Of a stretch of DNA of 64,000 nucleotides, positions 32,501 through 44,689 are shown piece after piece. Within the stretch, counting starts at the first letter, position 1, and every line of letters starts with the position of its first letter. The stretch lies in NCBI RefSeq assembly GCF_027744825.2, contig NC_071338.1, positions 23,808,001 to 23,872,000 of the forward strand, in the 5' to 3' direction. Both the position numbers and the translations under genes were made by a program. The DNA comes from Synchiropus splendidus (taxonomy: Eukaryota > Chordata > Actinopteri > Syngnathiformes > Callionymidae). The notes beneath the pieces are model-generated. The model was not told the origin of the DNA, ran no database searches, and saw only the letters and a list, made by a program, of their open reading frames with translations.

Positions 32501-34493
32501 CTCAATAATTAATTCAGAATGCAAACAATATACAGGCCAAACTTTAAAGACGCAGATAATAAGTAGTTTCTCTACGTTTTTGTGAGCTCAACAAAATGAC
32601 TGCTGCTGTCGAACCATGTAGACGGCAAAGGGAAAAACAACACACTCTTGATCCCCAAAAAGCTTGTTGCCTAAGAATATTTTCAACGTGAAAAGGCATG
32701 CGTCAATGACACGAGAGTAAAACCGAGACAAAGTTATTAGGTTGTGGAACACTGGTACTGCTGAAGAGCATGTGTGTCTACCACAGTTTCTCATAGAGAA
32801 GGTGAGTGTTGCTTATGATCCCAGCTTTGTCTCACCATCACCGGTCTTCAGTCTCCTGCTGCAGAGTAGACCCAGTTGTTGTGAGACTCTCTGGGCTTCC
32901 CTCACGCTTCACGGTGTCCTTCATTGATCTACCATTAGCTGTGCATTTGCTGTCCTGTTCTTCGCCAGAAGATCTGCTGGTCGATTTGCAGACCAGTCAT
33001 GGGCAGCAAATACAGCCACAGATTGTGGTCCAGACAACACCTGAGTGGGAGCTTCATGCTGACCGAACACATGCCAGAAGATCAGCCTTTTCTTAGTCTG
33101 CTTCATTTTATTTTTTTAAATCACAATCTTTAATTGGTTTTGTAATACAAAAGGTCACAAAACGCAATACTGAATGTACATTACAAGTTGAGGTAATAAA
33201 CAAAAAAAGAAGAAATCAACCCCAAAAAACAAATAAACAAACCAACCCACTACCCATCGCTTCTCACACCAGCAGCCTAAAAACTATGTATGATCATCGT
33301 GGTGTGGAGCTCTAGCAGATGTTATCAAGTAGAGCTGGAGCACGGGCTTTTTTTTATAGAACTATTGTGTAGAAATAAAACTATCATAATACTAACAACT
33401 GTAAAAATAAAACCCAGAAAAGAAGACTCATGAGATGCTCAAATGGATTTCAAAGACTGAACGAATGAAATGAAAGGACCCCAGACATTGTGAAATTTAG
33501 TTTTGGAGAATACTGACAGACGGATCTTTTCAATGCTTAGATATGACATGACATATTTTAACCAATGAGACAGGGTTGGCAGCCTCCTTTCATCGCAGCA
33601 AAATAGCTCGATGGGCCACTAGTAAGGTGAAGGAGAGTGTAGCTGGAGTAGTCCCTTCATCATCCTCTCCAGTGGCACCAAAAAGAGCCGACATTCCAGG
33701 GTGTGGAATGATGGTCTTCTTGGTGACAGCAGATAATGTTTGGAAACACTTCTCCAAAATGAGTCCAGTTGGAACATGTGGATGAGGGTGGCCTGTGGTC
33801 CCCCACTCAGCCTGCTTCTGATGGCCACTGACCCCTGCATTGTGCAGCAGCCCATCCATCATCGGTGAGTCCTGTGTGGCTCACGCAGGTGGACGGTGTT
33901 TGAGTGGACGCCCAGCTGCCTGTGTTTGAATTCAGATTACCCAAATCATTTCTGCTCGCCGTGTCCTCGGCGGTGCGGAATGTGACCGTCAATAGCTGAA
34001 GTCAATTCCGCCCAAATCCCTCCATTTACACCGGGGCGGCACCATTCCATCACAGAGCTTAAGCCCGACGACTCCAGCTCTGTTTGGCTGATGGATTTGT
34101 TTTAAACTATGTTGCAGGGTCTTTATCAAGTCGTCACTGCAGGAAATTGGTTTTCTGTTTGCTTAAAATGAAATAGTCCGATGAGCGGATTCTGGTAAGA
34201 ATCATCTTGAAGAGACTTATTAGAGGTCGAGGCAGCGTCTATTGATTTTCCAGATCAATTGAAAGTCATGTGGCCTGAAAATCATGTGTTGATGGAAACA
34301 AGTTGTTTTCAACAGGCGCGTCTTTGAGACCTCATCTGTTAGAGACAAGAATGAATGTAAAAAGTGCCCACCACTTCTCTACTGCAACAAACAGAGTTTT
34401 GATTTACACTTCAGATTTGCCAGATTTTGGTTCATTAGCATAAATACATATCGATATATATAAATATAAAAAATAGATGTATATATATATAGC
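29591..34493. other. Intergenic region without recognisable gene
   Basis: Many stop codons and only short open frames were seen. Copy 5 of the palindromic repeat lies at 29816. A CCAAT box (30312-30316) and a perfect MEF2-like site (GCTAAAAATAAC, 30363-30374) lie within one GC-richer patch at about 30230-30700. They may mark a regulatory element, but this is speculative. The rest is AT-rich with nothing recognisable. Confidence -1.
29816..29918. repeat. Palindromic repeat family, copy 5
   Basis: This copy begins GTGTCATGACACAGTATTG, continues TTTCATGAAACAGTGTCCTA and ATTTTCAGAGG, and holds a forward CTCF-like core (GGCCACCAGATGGCACT, 29870-29886). It lies about 230 bp beyond the slc12a4 poly(A) signal. 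The left arm resembles one end of the family and the motif region resembles the other, as if the arms had recombined. Confidence -1.
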
Positions 34494-35012
34494 CAGTGGT
34501 GCCTCGGTTTTCGAACGTCCCGGAATTCGAACAAATCGGAGTTCGAACAAAAATTTCGAGATTTTTTTTCTTCGGATTTCAAACGAAAATCCAGAACTCG
34601 CCCACGAAAAAAGCCGGAAAACGCACGTGGACCGATCAGCTGACCCACGACGCGCTTTATTATTGTGTAAAACACAGCCTCTGTATGCAGACGTGTCCCG
34701 TTAGCTACATTTACTGACTGTTTTTTCTTCATATTGAGGTGTAAAACCTTTCCTGTCTCTGCACTGGACCGTGGTAGAGTGTCACAGGGGAGGTGCTCAC
34801 TCACATGCAGCGGCCACACACATAGAGGAACAGCGCACCTGCAGCAGACACTCTACATTCACTCCTACAAAAGCCTATTTTAAGGCTTGGAACTCTTTAG
34901 TTCTTTTTCCATTCATTGCAATATGAATAAACGATTCAGATTTCAAACAAATCGCTTCTCGAACGGCCGTCTGGAACGGATTGTGAGAACCTCGGGAACC
35001 GAGGTACCACTG
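34494..35012 (+). mobile_element. Non-autonomous terminal-inverted-repeat DNA transposon, copy A
   Basis: It starts CAGTGGTGCCTCGGTTTTCG and ends AACCGAGGTACCACTG, so the ends are inverted repeats. It lies in a TATATA context. Internal text (GAACAAATCGG, ACACACATAGAGGAACAGCG) matches the element at 41956 in reverse orientation. The CAGTGG...CCTCGG ends with a TA target suggest the Tc1/mariner-pogo group, an inference. No transposase frame remains. Confidence -1.
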
Positions 35013-35660
35013 TATATATATATATATATATAATTCTTGCATACACATATCGAAATAATATCTGTCATGTCCTCAGTCATACATATCTAAATACATCTAA
35101 ATAACTTTATTTTAATTTGTAAAAATGTTTATTTTTCTACTTGGAGTTAGAGCAGAATAGTGTGTGTAACTTGACACTGAAGGGATAAGACTCCGCATCG
35201 ATGCAGTAATCTGAAGTCAAGTTGTTCAGGGCTGTGTATTGACAGGTATCTGTCTAACAAGCCAAGTCAGTCAAAACATAACAAGTTACTCTACATCAAA
35301 TCAACCATGATTTTATTTCCACACAATTACTGAAGATAAAAAATGATTGGACTCTTCCTATCAATATATTTCAGACCTAAATTCACTAAGCACATTCACT
35401 GTTTGAAAGTTCAACATTTCATTTCTCCTTTATTTCTTTATTCCACCCTTTCTTTTACATTGTCTTTATGTAGCCATTTATTTTTTTCTGCTGTTCATGT
35501 TTTTGTAATCTTCATACAGTCGTTGCAAGTCCCATGTGGCATTCGCGCTGCCGTACGCTTTATATTTATATTGTCAACTATATCTGTTATTTAGCTATGT
35601 TGGCTTTCATTGATCAGAACGTATGAGGCTCATCGATGAATCGGTGAATTGTTATCAGTC

Positions 35661-35677
35661 TCCACCAGAGGGCAGCA
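35661..35677 (+). promoter_or_regulatory. Strong CTCF-like motif
   Basis: TCCACCAGAGGGCAGCA contains CCACCAGAGGGCAG, essentially the consensus CTCF core, judged by eye. It is outside any repeat copy I can see. Confidence -1.
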
Positions 35678-37183
35678 AACGTCAGACTAAAGGCTTCGCG
35701 AACAGCAGTCAGGAAAATAAAAAGTCACTTTCACACGTTGCTACCTGTTTTTTTTTCTTTCTTCAAACTAATTGAGACTTTCTATTTAATTCTGAGACAT
35801 GTCCGTGACAGTTCCACCTCTAATTCTCGAGTATTTACTTGAAGCAGTAAACACTATTGTCACTTAGAGGTTCTTTAAAAAAAAAAAAAAAAAAAAAAGT
35901 GCTTAAAATATTTTGGTTTCACTCTCCAGTTGTTTTTCTGGCAGCGCTGAAGTCAGTGTTCATTATCTGCTCTTACAGCTTTGACTTGAGCGTAGCAATT
36001 ACATCCTCAGCGCAGTGATTATCCCAACATGGAGGCATTTTCACCAAATGGCTTTAAAAAGACACTTAGCAGGGAGTAGCTGTTTATGCAGCGAGTGGAG
36101 CCAGTCATATCGCAACAAGATGTGAAGGCTTCTCTTAACCTCCGGCGAGAACTGCGCTGCAAACAATAGCGAGTCGGGAGAGTGATTAATTTAATCTGTT
36201 CTCCTCCTGACGTCAAATGGAGGCCTGGCTGATGTCTTGTTTCGGAGTAATGAATGTTTCTCTATTGTGAGTCGGTCATGGTCATTTGTAAATGCTTCCA
36301 CTGCTCCCTGCTTTACTGCTTAACCTTCCCTTCTCTCGTGGCAATCGCATAATCCATCACTGTCCCATTACTTGACAAGACGGACAAAGCAAGAGTGCGG
36401 ATGAAAAAAAAAAAAAAAGGGGGGTAAGAGAGAGACTCGCGCCGACGGAAAACACAGGCCCAGTAAATATTAAATTTAACGGATTCCCAGATAAGGCCAG
36501 TTGAAAAATTGAGGCAGCACCCATTCTTCTAGATAAGAGGAGACGGAGCCATCTGGAGGCTGGGAGATAGCGAACTCCCACGCCATCCCGGAGACCTCGC
36601 TCTCATCTGCTGCGGCGGCACACGGGGGGAAAATAGAGTGCCAACACTTTCATTATGTTAACCTCAAAATGAATTCATTCACATTCAGCGCATGTAGCTA
36701 TTGGCTCCAGTAAACAGAAGGTTCCCGATGAGTTTGCCTTAATAAACACTGCGATGGGAGATAGGAGGACGGTGTTTAATATTGCGCCGGCGATATTGCT
36801 CCTGATACACCGGCTAATATTGATGTAAGAAGAAGAAGGCCTTTATGAAGTCACTCTCCGGGGAGGTGTCTGTTGGGCTCCTTTCAAACCCTGCTCTGTG
36901 GGACTGTTTGGGGGAAACTGTAGCTGATGGTCATGTAAACCTAAGGTGCTTGTATCAATCCATCAGAAAGAAAAGTTGCTCAAGTCATTACTCAATAATA
37001 AAAACAAGAACATCTATTTCGGAGTGCCTCCGGCAGTCTTTGAAAATCTCGGATCAAATTGACTTGTCGACTTGTCAGTGACATCATCACTCATGTTAAT
37101 GGCCACCAACACGATGAGAGAAAGGTGTACAGCCACTCGTTCAGAAACATCAAAAGTTTGCAAACTCTTCACCCTAAACACTA

Positions 37184-37398
37184 GTGAAGCGTAGATGAGG
37201 TTTCATGAAACCATGTCCTGATATTCAGAGCCCACCAGGTGGCACTGTCTGCTTTAAAATGTTTGAACTTGAACAACTCATTCAATGAAACCTCACATCA
37301 TTTCTAAACCAAGAGCTCCATCTAGTGGCCTCTGAAAATTAGGACACTGTTTCATCAACGCTGCACTACTGTTTCATGATACCTCATCTACCCATCAC
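37184..37398. repeat. Palindromic repeat family, copy 6 (best full-length copy)
   Basis: The copy is 215 bp long. The left end GTAGATGAGGTTTCATGAAA is matched by the right end TTTCATGATACCTCATCTAC (one or two mismatches as inverted repeats), and the outer GTGAAGC/CCCATCAC extend the pairing. Forward CTCF-like core GCCCACCAGGTGGCACT is at 37230-37246. Reverse core AGCTCCATCTAGTGGCCT is at 37313-37331. TA precedes the left end, so a TA target (mariner-type MITE) is possible. Confidence -1.
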
Positions 37399-39741
37399 CA
37401 TTACACACATCAAAAACGTGGCTAGTGTGGTCAAATTGAGAGGTGGACCTTTTGTTTGATGTGTCTTATGTCTGCAATGGAGGGGCGTTTCAAGTGGAGG
37501 CATGTTGGACAACCGAACTACAGGTGCTACATGCTAACAAACCTCGGTGCCTTTTGTGCTGTTTCATCAGCTGGATGATTTAATAAAACCAGTACTGCGT
37601 TCCAGATGCTCTGTTTTCAAGATGATCTTAAATTTTGTACCGATACAGTGTTTTTCCTGCCGACTCAATGGAAGTGTAGGTATTCATTGACAGATTACTA
37701 TTTGCTCGGCAGTCTCTCCGTGCCTAACAGTGGAGTCCAGACTGCACTGTGGACCAGATTTATGCTGTTTAACGTACAAATACTGCCGTTGGATTACTCG
37801 ACGAAATGTTGATAGTCAATTGATTCTTTCAATTTAAGATTTGGAAACCCCTATTTGGCCATCTGAGTGGAGCTTGAACCAGGATTTGCTATGTGTATGT
37901 TGCGGGGTGCTTCCTTGAGCTTCCGATAAATTTTATTTATATTTTAATTTTATTTTCTACATGTTCTTGCCAGATATTTCAACGCTAGTATATAGTATAT
38001 TGTCTCTTTATCAGGCTTTTTTGGGTTGCCAGGACTTTCATTGTTAATTTCTCTGACTCTGTGGGACTTTTGTTTATAGCCCATAGTTCAATATGGTGTT
38101 TTTAATACCTTTCACTGATAATAGTAGTTACTGACAACTGCTTTCATGGTGCTTCAACTGTGTGTTTGTCCACTTGACCCATTCTAAAACACTTGGAAAG
38201 AGTAGTCACATTCATCACTTCTTTAAAGCTTCTTTTATATCGTAATATGGGCCTCTGCTGGGAAGGGATTTAACATAACCCTCAGCTCTGACCCAAAGTC
38301 AGAGGAAGACGTTTTGTCAGCAGGAATATTTGGTGTCAGTGTAGGTCGAGTGTCGTGACTTGTCAAACTCGACTCCCTCTGGCCGCTTTAAATGATGCGG
38401 GCGGCCAGATCCAGCCTGCAGGCCTGCTGTTTGACACGACATAAGTGGCCAAAATCCTCGTCGTCTGAATTATCGCCGACATCATCAGTGTTCGTGAGTA
38501 ATAGTTATTCTCATGTGAATTTAACATCAAGAAGTTCAGCCAACACGACACAAAACACCCTCACTATCTCACTATGCGAACACAAACAATGAATTTTAGG
38601 CAAAATAGTTGTGATTTTAAGTGTCAGCCAACTGATTGACAGCTGAACCAAGAGGTGGTAATAGGTGCTTTTTCTGACAAGGATAAATAACCCCGGGGTT
38701 TCAGCTTCGTATAAACGGTCGTGGCATGTCGCCACTGCAGAACAAAAGCCGCCTTCAGAATTAGGATCTTCCGCCACTGTTTCCAAAAATCCTGGCAGAA
38801 AACCTGAACCCTGTTGTTACCTCTGTTCACCTGAACCGTACTGATGATATTTTGCTTTTCAGTTTGAAGATGTTTGATGATCCTTCCTGCACGTGTCATC
38901 TTTGCGAGAGATTGGGCTCATCAAGGTGCAATAGTTTCATACTCCCAAATTCTCCAGTCTCCATTAAGGCCAACAGGTTGGAGCAAGAGACCAAGCAGCC
39001 TCACCAGGAAGCCGTCTAGGTTGTTACGCACTGACTTTCATTTCAGAATATATTATCCTTTTTTCAGGTGAGGGTGGAAGAGGAAATTAATGGGGTGTTT
39101 AAGAACTCCTTTTTGGTGCGACTGCGGCATTAGAGGTGAGTCATTGTGGCTCCCGAAATGAACTTCAAAAGGGGAACCAGTTCCTGATTTTAAATGCAAC
39201 GTTTAATCGCTTTCCTTGATGGCTTAGAGGTGCTGAACCCTCTTCTCAGGTTAAGGTGGTTAAGTCGTGTTTTTGGAGTCTTGTTTATTTGTGAAGATGT
39301 TCCGATGGGATGATGAAACTTGATGAAGCATTGTGCTCTAGTTGGGTCGAATTACTATTTAAAGCCGAAGATTATCCAGCAAAGAGCGCCATTTGGCGGG
39401 ACCCAAAAAACGGTTGCAGGTCAAACCGCTCACATTTTTCATTAAGTATATTTTTGATGCATGTTTTTTTCCATCACAGCATATCAGTTAGTTTGGGGAG
39501 TTTGAGGCACCAAAGCCTGACCAGTTGACAGCTATCCAAAAAAGGCCTGAAAACATTGATCATTCATGCATTTTGGCCCCAAATATTTAGTCACACAAAC
39601 TACCTGACATGTTCTTGGAGTTGGAATTGAAGCTTTCTTTGGGTTGAACTGCACTTTTCATGTTTCTTTTTTTATGTATGAAAATTTCAGAATTGATATT
39701 CAATTTTGCTTGACGTGATTCATCTGTAAGGGAGTAAGAGT

Positions 39742-40025
39742 GTGTCCCATTTCTCACCCTAACACTGGGTTTTGCGCGTTCACGAGTAAGTGTGGTGTGT
39801 CCCAATACTCCTAAGGCCGTCGCAAAATACGTTGGAGCTGGCATTTCCAAAACGTCTCCAACACTCGATATGCAGGAAACAACAGAAACACAGCACGGCA
39901 GTCAATGTGTCTTTACGCGTGACATCAGGCACTTCACTTCGTTGTCGGAGGGCTCTTCATAGTGGAGGACACTCAAAACCAAGTGCGAGTGTTAAGTGCT
40001 AGTATTAGGGTAAGACATGGGACAC
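39742..40025. mobile_element. 284-bp element with 25-bp terminal inverted repeats
   Basis: The left end GTGTCCCATTTCTCACCCTA and the right end TAGGGTAAGACATGGGACAC are inverted repeats over about 25 bp with roughly three mismatches. The interior has no meaningful reading frame. It looks like a MITE. No clear target duplication is visible and the superfamily cannot be assigned. Confidence -1.
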
Positions 40026-41955
40026 AGCCTCAGACATGACCTCTAAAGCGTTCAGTAAAAATAAGCCTCCAGCATTTGGTGATTTGGATTGATAGGACAG
40101 AGATGAAGATACTGAGCTTGTCATATGAGTGACTTGGAAAAGACATGGTCAGAAATGAGTGAATCAGAGGCATATCTGATGTTTGCAGACCAAGCTAGGA
40201 AGGTCAGAAGTTGGCGATGAAGAAGAGGAAGGCAACCAGTGATGCTCATGGATGAATGAGGAGACGGAGAAGATAGTTGAGACCAGGATGACGGTCAAGA
40301 TTGGTCAAGGTGGCTGACTTGCTGTAGCAGCCCGGGATGCAAAATGACCTATTGCCCTAATCTCTTTGCATTTGTTTCATAGTCTGCTTCACAAGTAGAC
40401 TTTTATAAAAAACAAAATAAAAAAATCGATATTGATCAAAGTGTGTTATTTTGACTGAAGCCCTGGAAGTAGCTTTGAATAACTCCACCAATGCTGTTGC
40501 TGCTGTATCGACAATGGCGACGTAAACAAGTTTGGAGCACAGTGAATCTATAATCAAAATAAAACCCCACCTGAATTATTCATAGCTGTTCCGCCCAATT
40601 TAATGCTTGAATTAAAGACACGCTGACCTTTTTCTATCGAGAAAAAAAAACCCCGGCACTTTCAATGCTTTCTCTTCTGCTCTCATCACATTGAGTTCTC
40701 GTCATTTTAATGCATGCGGCGAGGGAAGACAAATGCATTCCAGGCTCTGCCCCGTATCTCGCCCCAAATCTACCCTGACTGCATCTTGGAAAACAAACAT
40801 TATTGGCGAAATAGACTCTCAGCTTGTGAATAACCTTGTCCACATTCTTGTAATGCACTTTGTTGACTCCTCCACCTGGCTATTTCGTGGCAGCCACATC
40901 GGATTTAGCAGGCGGATAATGCTATTGTCAGTAGCTTTTATCTGTTCTCTCACTCAGGTGCGCTCTGCTGTTACCCCTAATTACCCCCCCTGCATTCTCA
41001 CACTTGGCCCAGAATTCTTAAGGCTTGATAACAGAGGCGGGTCGATTGGAAATTTACTTAAAGCAAAGGTATTATCTGTTTGACCTGCATCTAAGACGGA
41101 CTGTCCCCAAGGCTCTTTGGTGGAAGCTGTTAACTCTGTGATAACGCCGACCCGGAGTGATAACCTTCCAGCGGTCTCGAGGACACACAGTTTGCCTGAA
41201 ATGTTCCGTATTGCAGTGGCAGCGCTTCTTATTCAACCTTGGCTGCTCTGCTGTGCTCTGATTCTTTTAATGGGATCGAGAGGAAGGTTAATCACCATGT
41301 CTGCCGTTGACAGTTAAAGTGCTGGCTGGCGACAATGCCAGATATTACCACTTGAATTTGGTCGGCAGAACTGTTTTGAATGCAGATGTCAAGGAGAGAA
41401 CTGTTTGGAAGTTGCTTTGATTAATTTATGCAGGAAGCTGACATCTGCGTTTGCAGATTTTCATTAAGATCAGGAGTAAAAGCTGCGGTGCATTTTCGCT
41501 CCCTATTATCCCCAAAAGGGAACGGTGGGCGACGGCGAAAACAGTCACCGCTTTGTTAAGAAGTTTTTCCTTGAGCTGGCCAGTCTTTAGTCAAAGGTTT
41601 GACGGACACTGTGTTTGGGTCATTGTTCAACTGCTACAGTTTTTTTCTCACAGTGTGGACTCTGCTAGTGCAAGGATTGTTACGGCAAACAAGCTCCATG
41701 CTGCCAAGATATTAAGTCTCATCACATCAAACCGATGAAATGACATGCATTTTATTTACATTAAAGCACACAACTAGCTGTTTCCCCCGAATGTATTATG
41801 ACGCTCACTTTCGGCCACTGCTCCAGTGTCCCTGGAGCGCCGCTACTCAACTGGACTCAGCTATATGTAGTGGAGAAAAGTTAAGTTCAGATACTTAAAA
41901 ACATGGTAGTACCATAACAAGACATTGACTTTGTCCCTCTATGCCTCTGCAAATA
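40026..41955. other. Intergenic region, possible conserved regulatory DNA at about 40640-41330
   Basis: No gene was recognised. The part from about 40640 to 41330 is repeat-poor, has a balanced composition and contains motif-dense text such as CCCCTAATTACC. That is typical of vertebrate conserved non-coding elements, though no alignment was available. Treat this as a hint only. Confidence -1.
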
Positions 41956-42563
41956 CAGTGGAACCTCGGTTCCCGACCACAATCCGTTCCAGACGGCCGT
42001 TCGAGAAGTGATTTGCTTGAAATCTGAATCGATTTTTCCCATTACAATGAATGGAAAAAGAAATGATGCGTTCCAAGCCTTAAAATAGTCTTTTGTAGGA
42101 GTGAATGTAGGTGCAAAGGTGCGCTGTTCCTCTATGTGTGTGGCCGCTGCATGTGGGAGGGGTTGGCGAGTGAGTGACGTCTCTCCAGAAGTGAAGAGGT
42201 GCCCGGTGCGTGTCCAGCTCTGAATGTGCGCTTCTGTGCAGTTTGGCTGTGACAAAGTCATAAACCAAGTCACGCTCTGTCCCAGACTCGCCTCATCCCT
42301 GTCCCAGCTCCAGCCCACAACAGGACATCAAACACTGGAGTGAGCGCTCCAGCCTCAGAGGTGTGGAGAGCGAGCACCTCCCCGTGACACTGTGCCACGG
42401 TCCAGTGCGGAGACAGGAGACGTGTATGTTTTTTCTGTTTTTTTTTTTGGGGCGTTCGAGTTCTGGATTTTTGTTCGAAATCAGAAGCAAAAAAATTTCG
42501 AAATTTCCGTTCGAACTCCGATTTGTTCGAAGTCTCGGACGTTCGAAAACCAGGGTTCCACTG
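41956..42563 (-). mobile_element. Non-autonomous terminal-inverted-repeat DNA transposon, copy B
   Basis: It starts CAGTGGAACCTCGGTTCCCG and ends CAGGGTTCCACTG, flanked by TA on both sides, which is a TA target duplication. It is the same family as 34494-35012 in the opposite orientation: ATCCGTTCCAGACGGCCGTT pairs with the far end of copy A. The 143-codon reverse-strand frame and several shorter frames inside it are by-products. Confidence -1.
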
Positions 42564-42656
42564 TAAATCTTTCTGTCTGACATATTCTTACCTGTGCTTT
42601 AGATCAATCATAAGCCCAGGCTTAGCATAGCGTCGTGTCAGGTTCCATTGCCACCA

Positions 42657-43165
42657 CTCTAGGGGTGAGTAAGAACCTTGCGATATAATATACATCATGA
42701 TGCTTGGGTCACGATACGATTATCATCTATTGCGATATTCACACAGTTTACCAAAGTCACAATTATCCTCAATTTTTCCAAGAATATTTCCAGTTTCTAA
42801 GCATTTAATATGAATATTATAGAAAGTAGAATTATTTAACACTTCGACATTAAACAAACAATAAAATGCAAGAAAAAATAGTATCAATATGAAACAAAGA
42901 ACCTATGAACAATCTACACTCAACACATATAAAGTAAATGTAATAACATAAGAACAGTTTCCACTCTGCACTGTGATCAAGTCGGAACTAGCATCATAAA
43001 AATGTGCCTCATTGGAGTAGAACTGAGTTGTTGATCAAATTCCAGTTGTGAAACCAGACAAAATAATTCCCAAATGTGAAAATGTGATAATAATACAAAG
43101 AACACATGAATAATCTACACAAGAACAGTTTATACTCGTCAAGTCAGAACTAGCATCAACCTGTG
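42657..43165. repeat. Decayed repeat with GATACGATTATC-type end and internal tandem duplication
   Basis: It opens TAGGGGTGAGTAAGAACC and contains TCACGATACGATTATCATC and TTGCGATATTCAC, the style of fish hAT-like elements (inferred). A block with AATCTACAC, AAGAACAGTTT and GAACTAGCATCA occurs twice (about 42893 and 43095). A third piece lies at 44540. Confidence -1.
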
Positions 43166-44539
43166 TCGGGGCCGGTTAGTTTGGTGGCTAATGCCTTGAT
43201 CAGACTTCCTCAGCGAAAGTTGCCAGAACAGCAATGAAAGACCAGTCTAATCAGTTAGTTGAATAAATGTTCTAGAATCAGATATTCAATGACACTTTGC
43301 TCCTGCGACCAGAGAACGGACACTCTATATTCTGGACTGGCACGTCTTCGCTGTCACCAGTCAGATTCAGAACGTGGTGACCTCTGGTGGTCTTGGAGGA
43401 GAGACGTGTCCAAGTCGAGGCAAGTATGTGTTTAACTGCTCCCAAAGTTTTGTTCCGGTCCAGATTGACTTGAGGTATCGACCAGCGTTCCACAGACGTC
43501 TTTATTTCTCATGCCAAGAAGCCGTGGACATGGATTTTTGGTGAAAAACTACAACTGGAGACATACTCAACCACACATCAAATCACATTCCGAACATTTC
43601 TCTGAACATCTCTCTGCAAGAAAACAGTGACATACCGTTTCACCATCAAAACCACATTGACTCAGGAGAAGTTAAACGGACTCAAGCTCTTTCCTTCAGC
43701 CTCAACATGGCTCAAGCCCTTTCTTTTCCGCTTCCAAAGTGACTGAAGCGAGCTGTGAGGTGACACGTCCCCTTTTCTCCGCTCAGCGACTTCAAAGCAG
43801 ATTACCAACAGCAGGTACTCAAGTAATCACAGGACCATTGTCGGAGGAGCCCACACAGAAAAACACCAACCTATTTTGCACATTTAAAGAAGGCACCACT
43901 TCAAAATGGGACCTTGACTGATCTAAGTTTTCAGTTCTGTTTTTCCTGATGGAGTTGCAGGCTCAGTTATGTGGAAGGGAATGTATTTTATATTATTATT
44001 TTTTTTTCATCTTGGACATGCTAGAAAGAACTGTTTATTTTGCACAGTTCAAGTGGAGCTCGGTAGGAAGACTTCATGGAGGAGTCAGTCATGCATTTTG
44101 TTATTTTTCAACAATCAACCTTTTATTTTTAGCATTTCACGAACAGAATTGATGTCAACTAAGCCGAGGGCTTTTTCTCCCCTATTCTTCGGAGACTTCT
44201 CTTGACATGGATCGCTTCCTTCTGGACCAACTTGACCTTTCACAGTGAAGTAGTTCTTACAGCCAACGACATTTCTTTACCCCGAGATTCCTCTTCCTTC
44301 TGCTGAAGGGGGAAACGAATGTGCACCGACATTTGAAGATATATTATTTAATAATATGTTGAAGGGTTTTTTTCTGGTGACATCTCAATGATTATTACTT
44401 TTTATTTATGAGTTTGTACGTTCAACCATTTATTTAATTTTGTATTTTGAAAGAAACCTTTATTGCAATGCGTTTAATATTATATTATTCCCAACACAGT
44501 TTATGTGAGGTAAATAACCTTAGAGCACCATTCAGTTTA

Positions 44540-44645
44540 GGTAAAAATGTGCCTCATTGGAGTAGAACTGTGAGTTGTCGATCAAATGCCAGTTGCGAAA
44601 CCATACAAAATAATTTACTAAATATGATAATAATACAACTTGTGA
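44540..44645. repeat. Second copy of the block found at 42995-43100
   Basis: AAAAATGTGCCTCATTGGAG, GATCAAATGCCAGTTGCGAA and GATAATAATACAA repeat the 42995 block with scattered differences. About 1.45 kb of unrelated DNA lies between the two copies. An insertion that split one element, or two separate insertions, would both fit. Confidence -1.
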
Positions 44646-44689
44646 ATTGAAACTGACTATGTTGTATTAAAATGAAATTTATTTGCTGT

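Larger units (their letters stand above)
35013..39741. other. Intergenic region without recognisable gene
   Basis: It holds an AT dinucleotide tract just after 35011, a good CTCF-like site at 35661 and copy 6 of the palindromic repeat at 37184. Between 36000 and 36830 lies a repeat-poor stretch of even base composition with several ATTAAT/TAATTTAATC-type homeodomain cores, which could be conserved regulatory DNA. No exon was identified. Confidence -1.

Noticed and set aside
33576..33862. Overlapping 69- and 90-codon frames on both strands
   Set aside because: Composition looks semi-coding, but no family was recognised and the frames end without splice signals. Possibly an old retrocopy, not supportable.
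41887..42318. 143-codon open frame on the reverse strand
   Set aside because: It largely overlaps the CAGTGG-ended transposon copy B, resembles no protein, and is broken in copy A.
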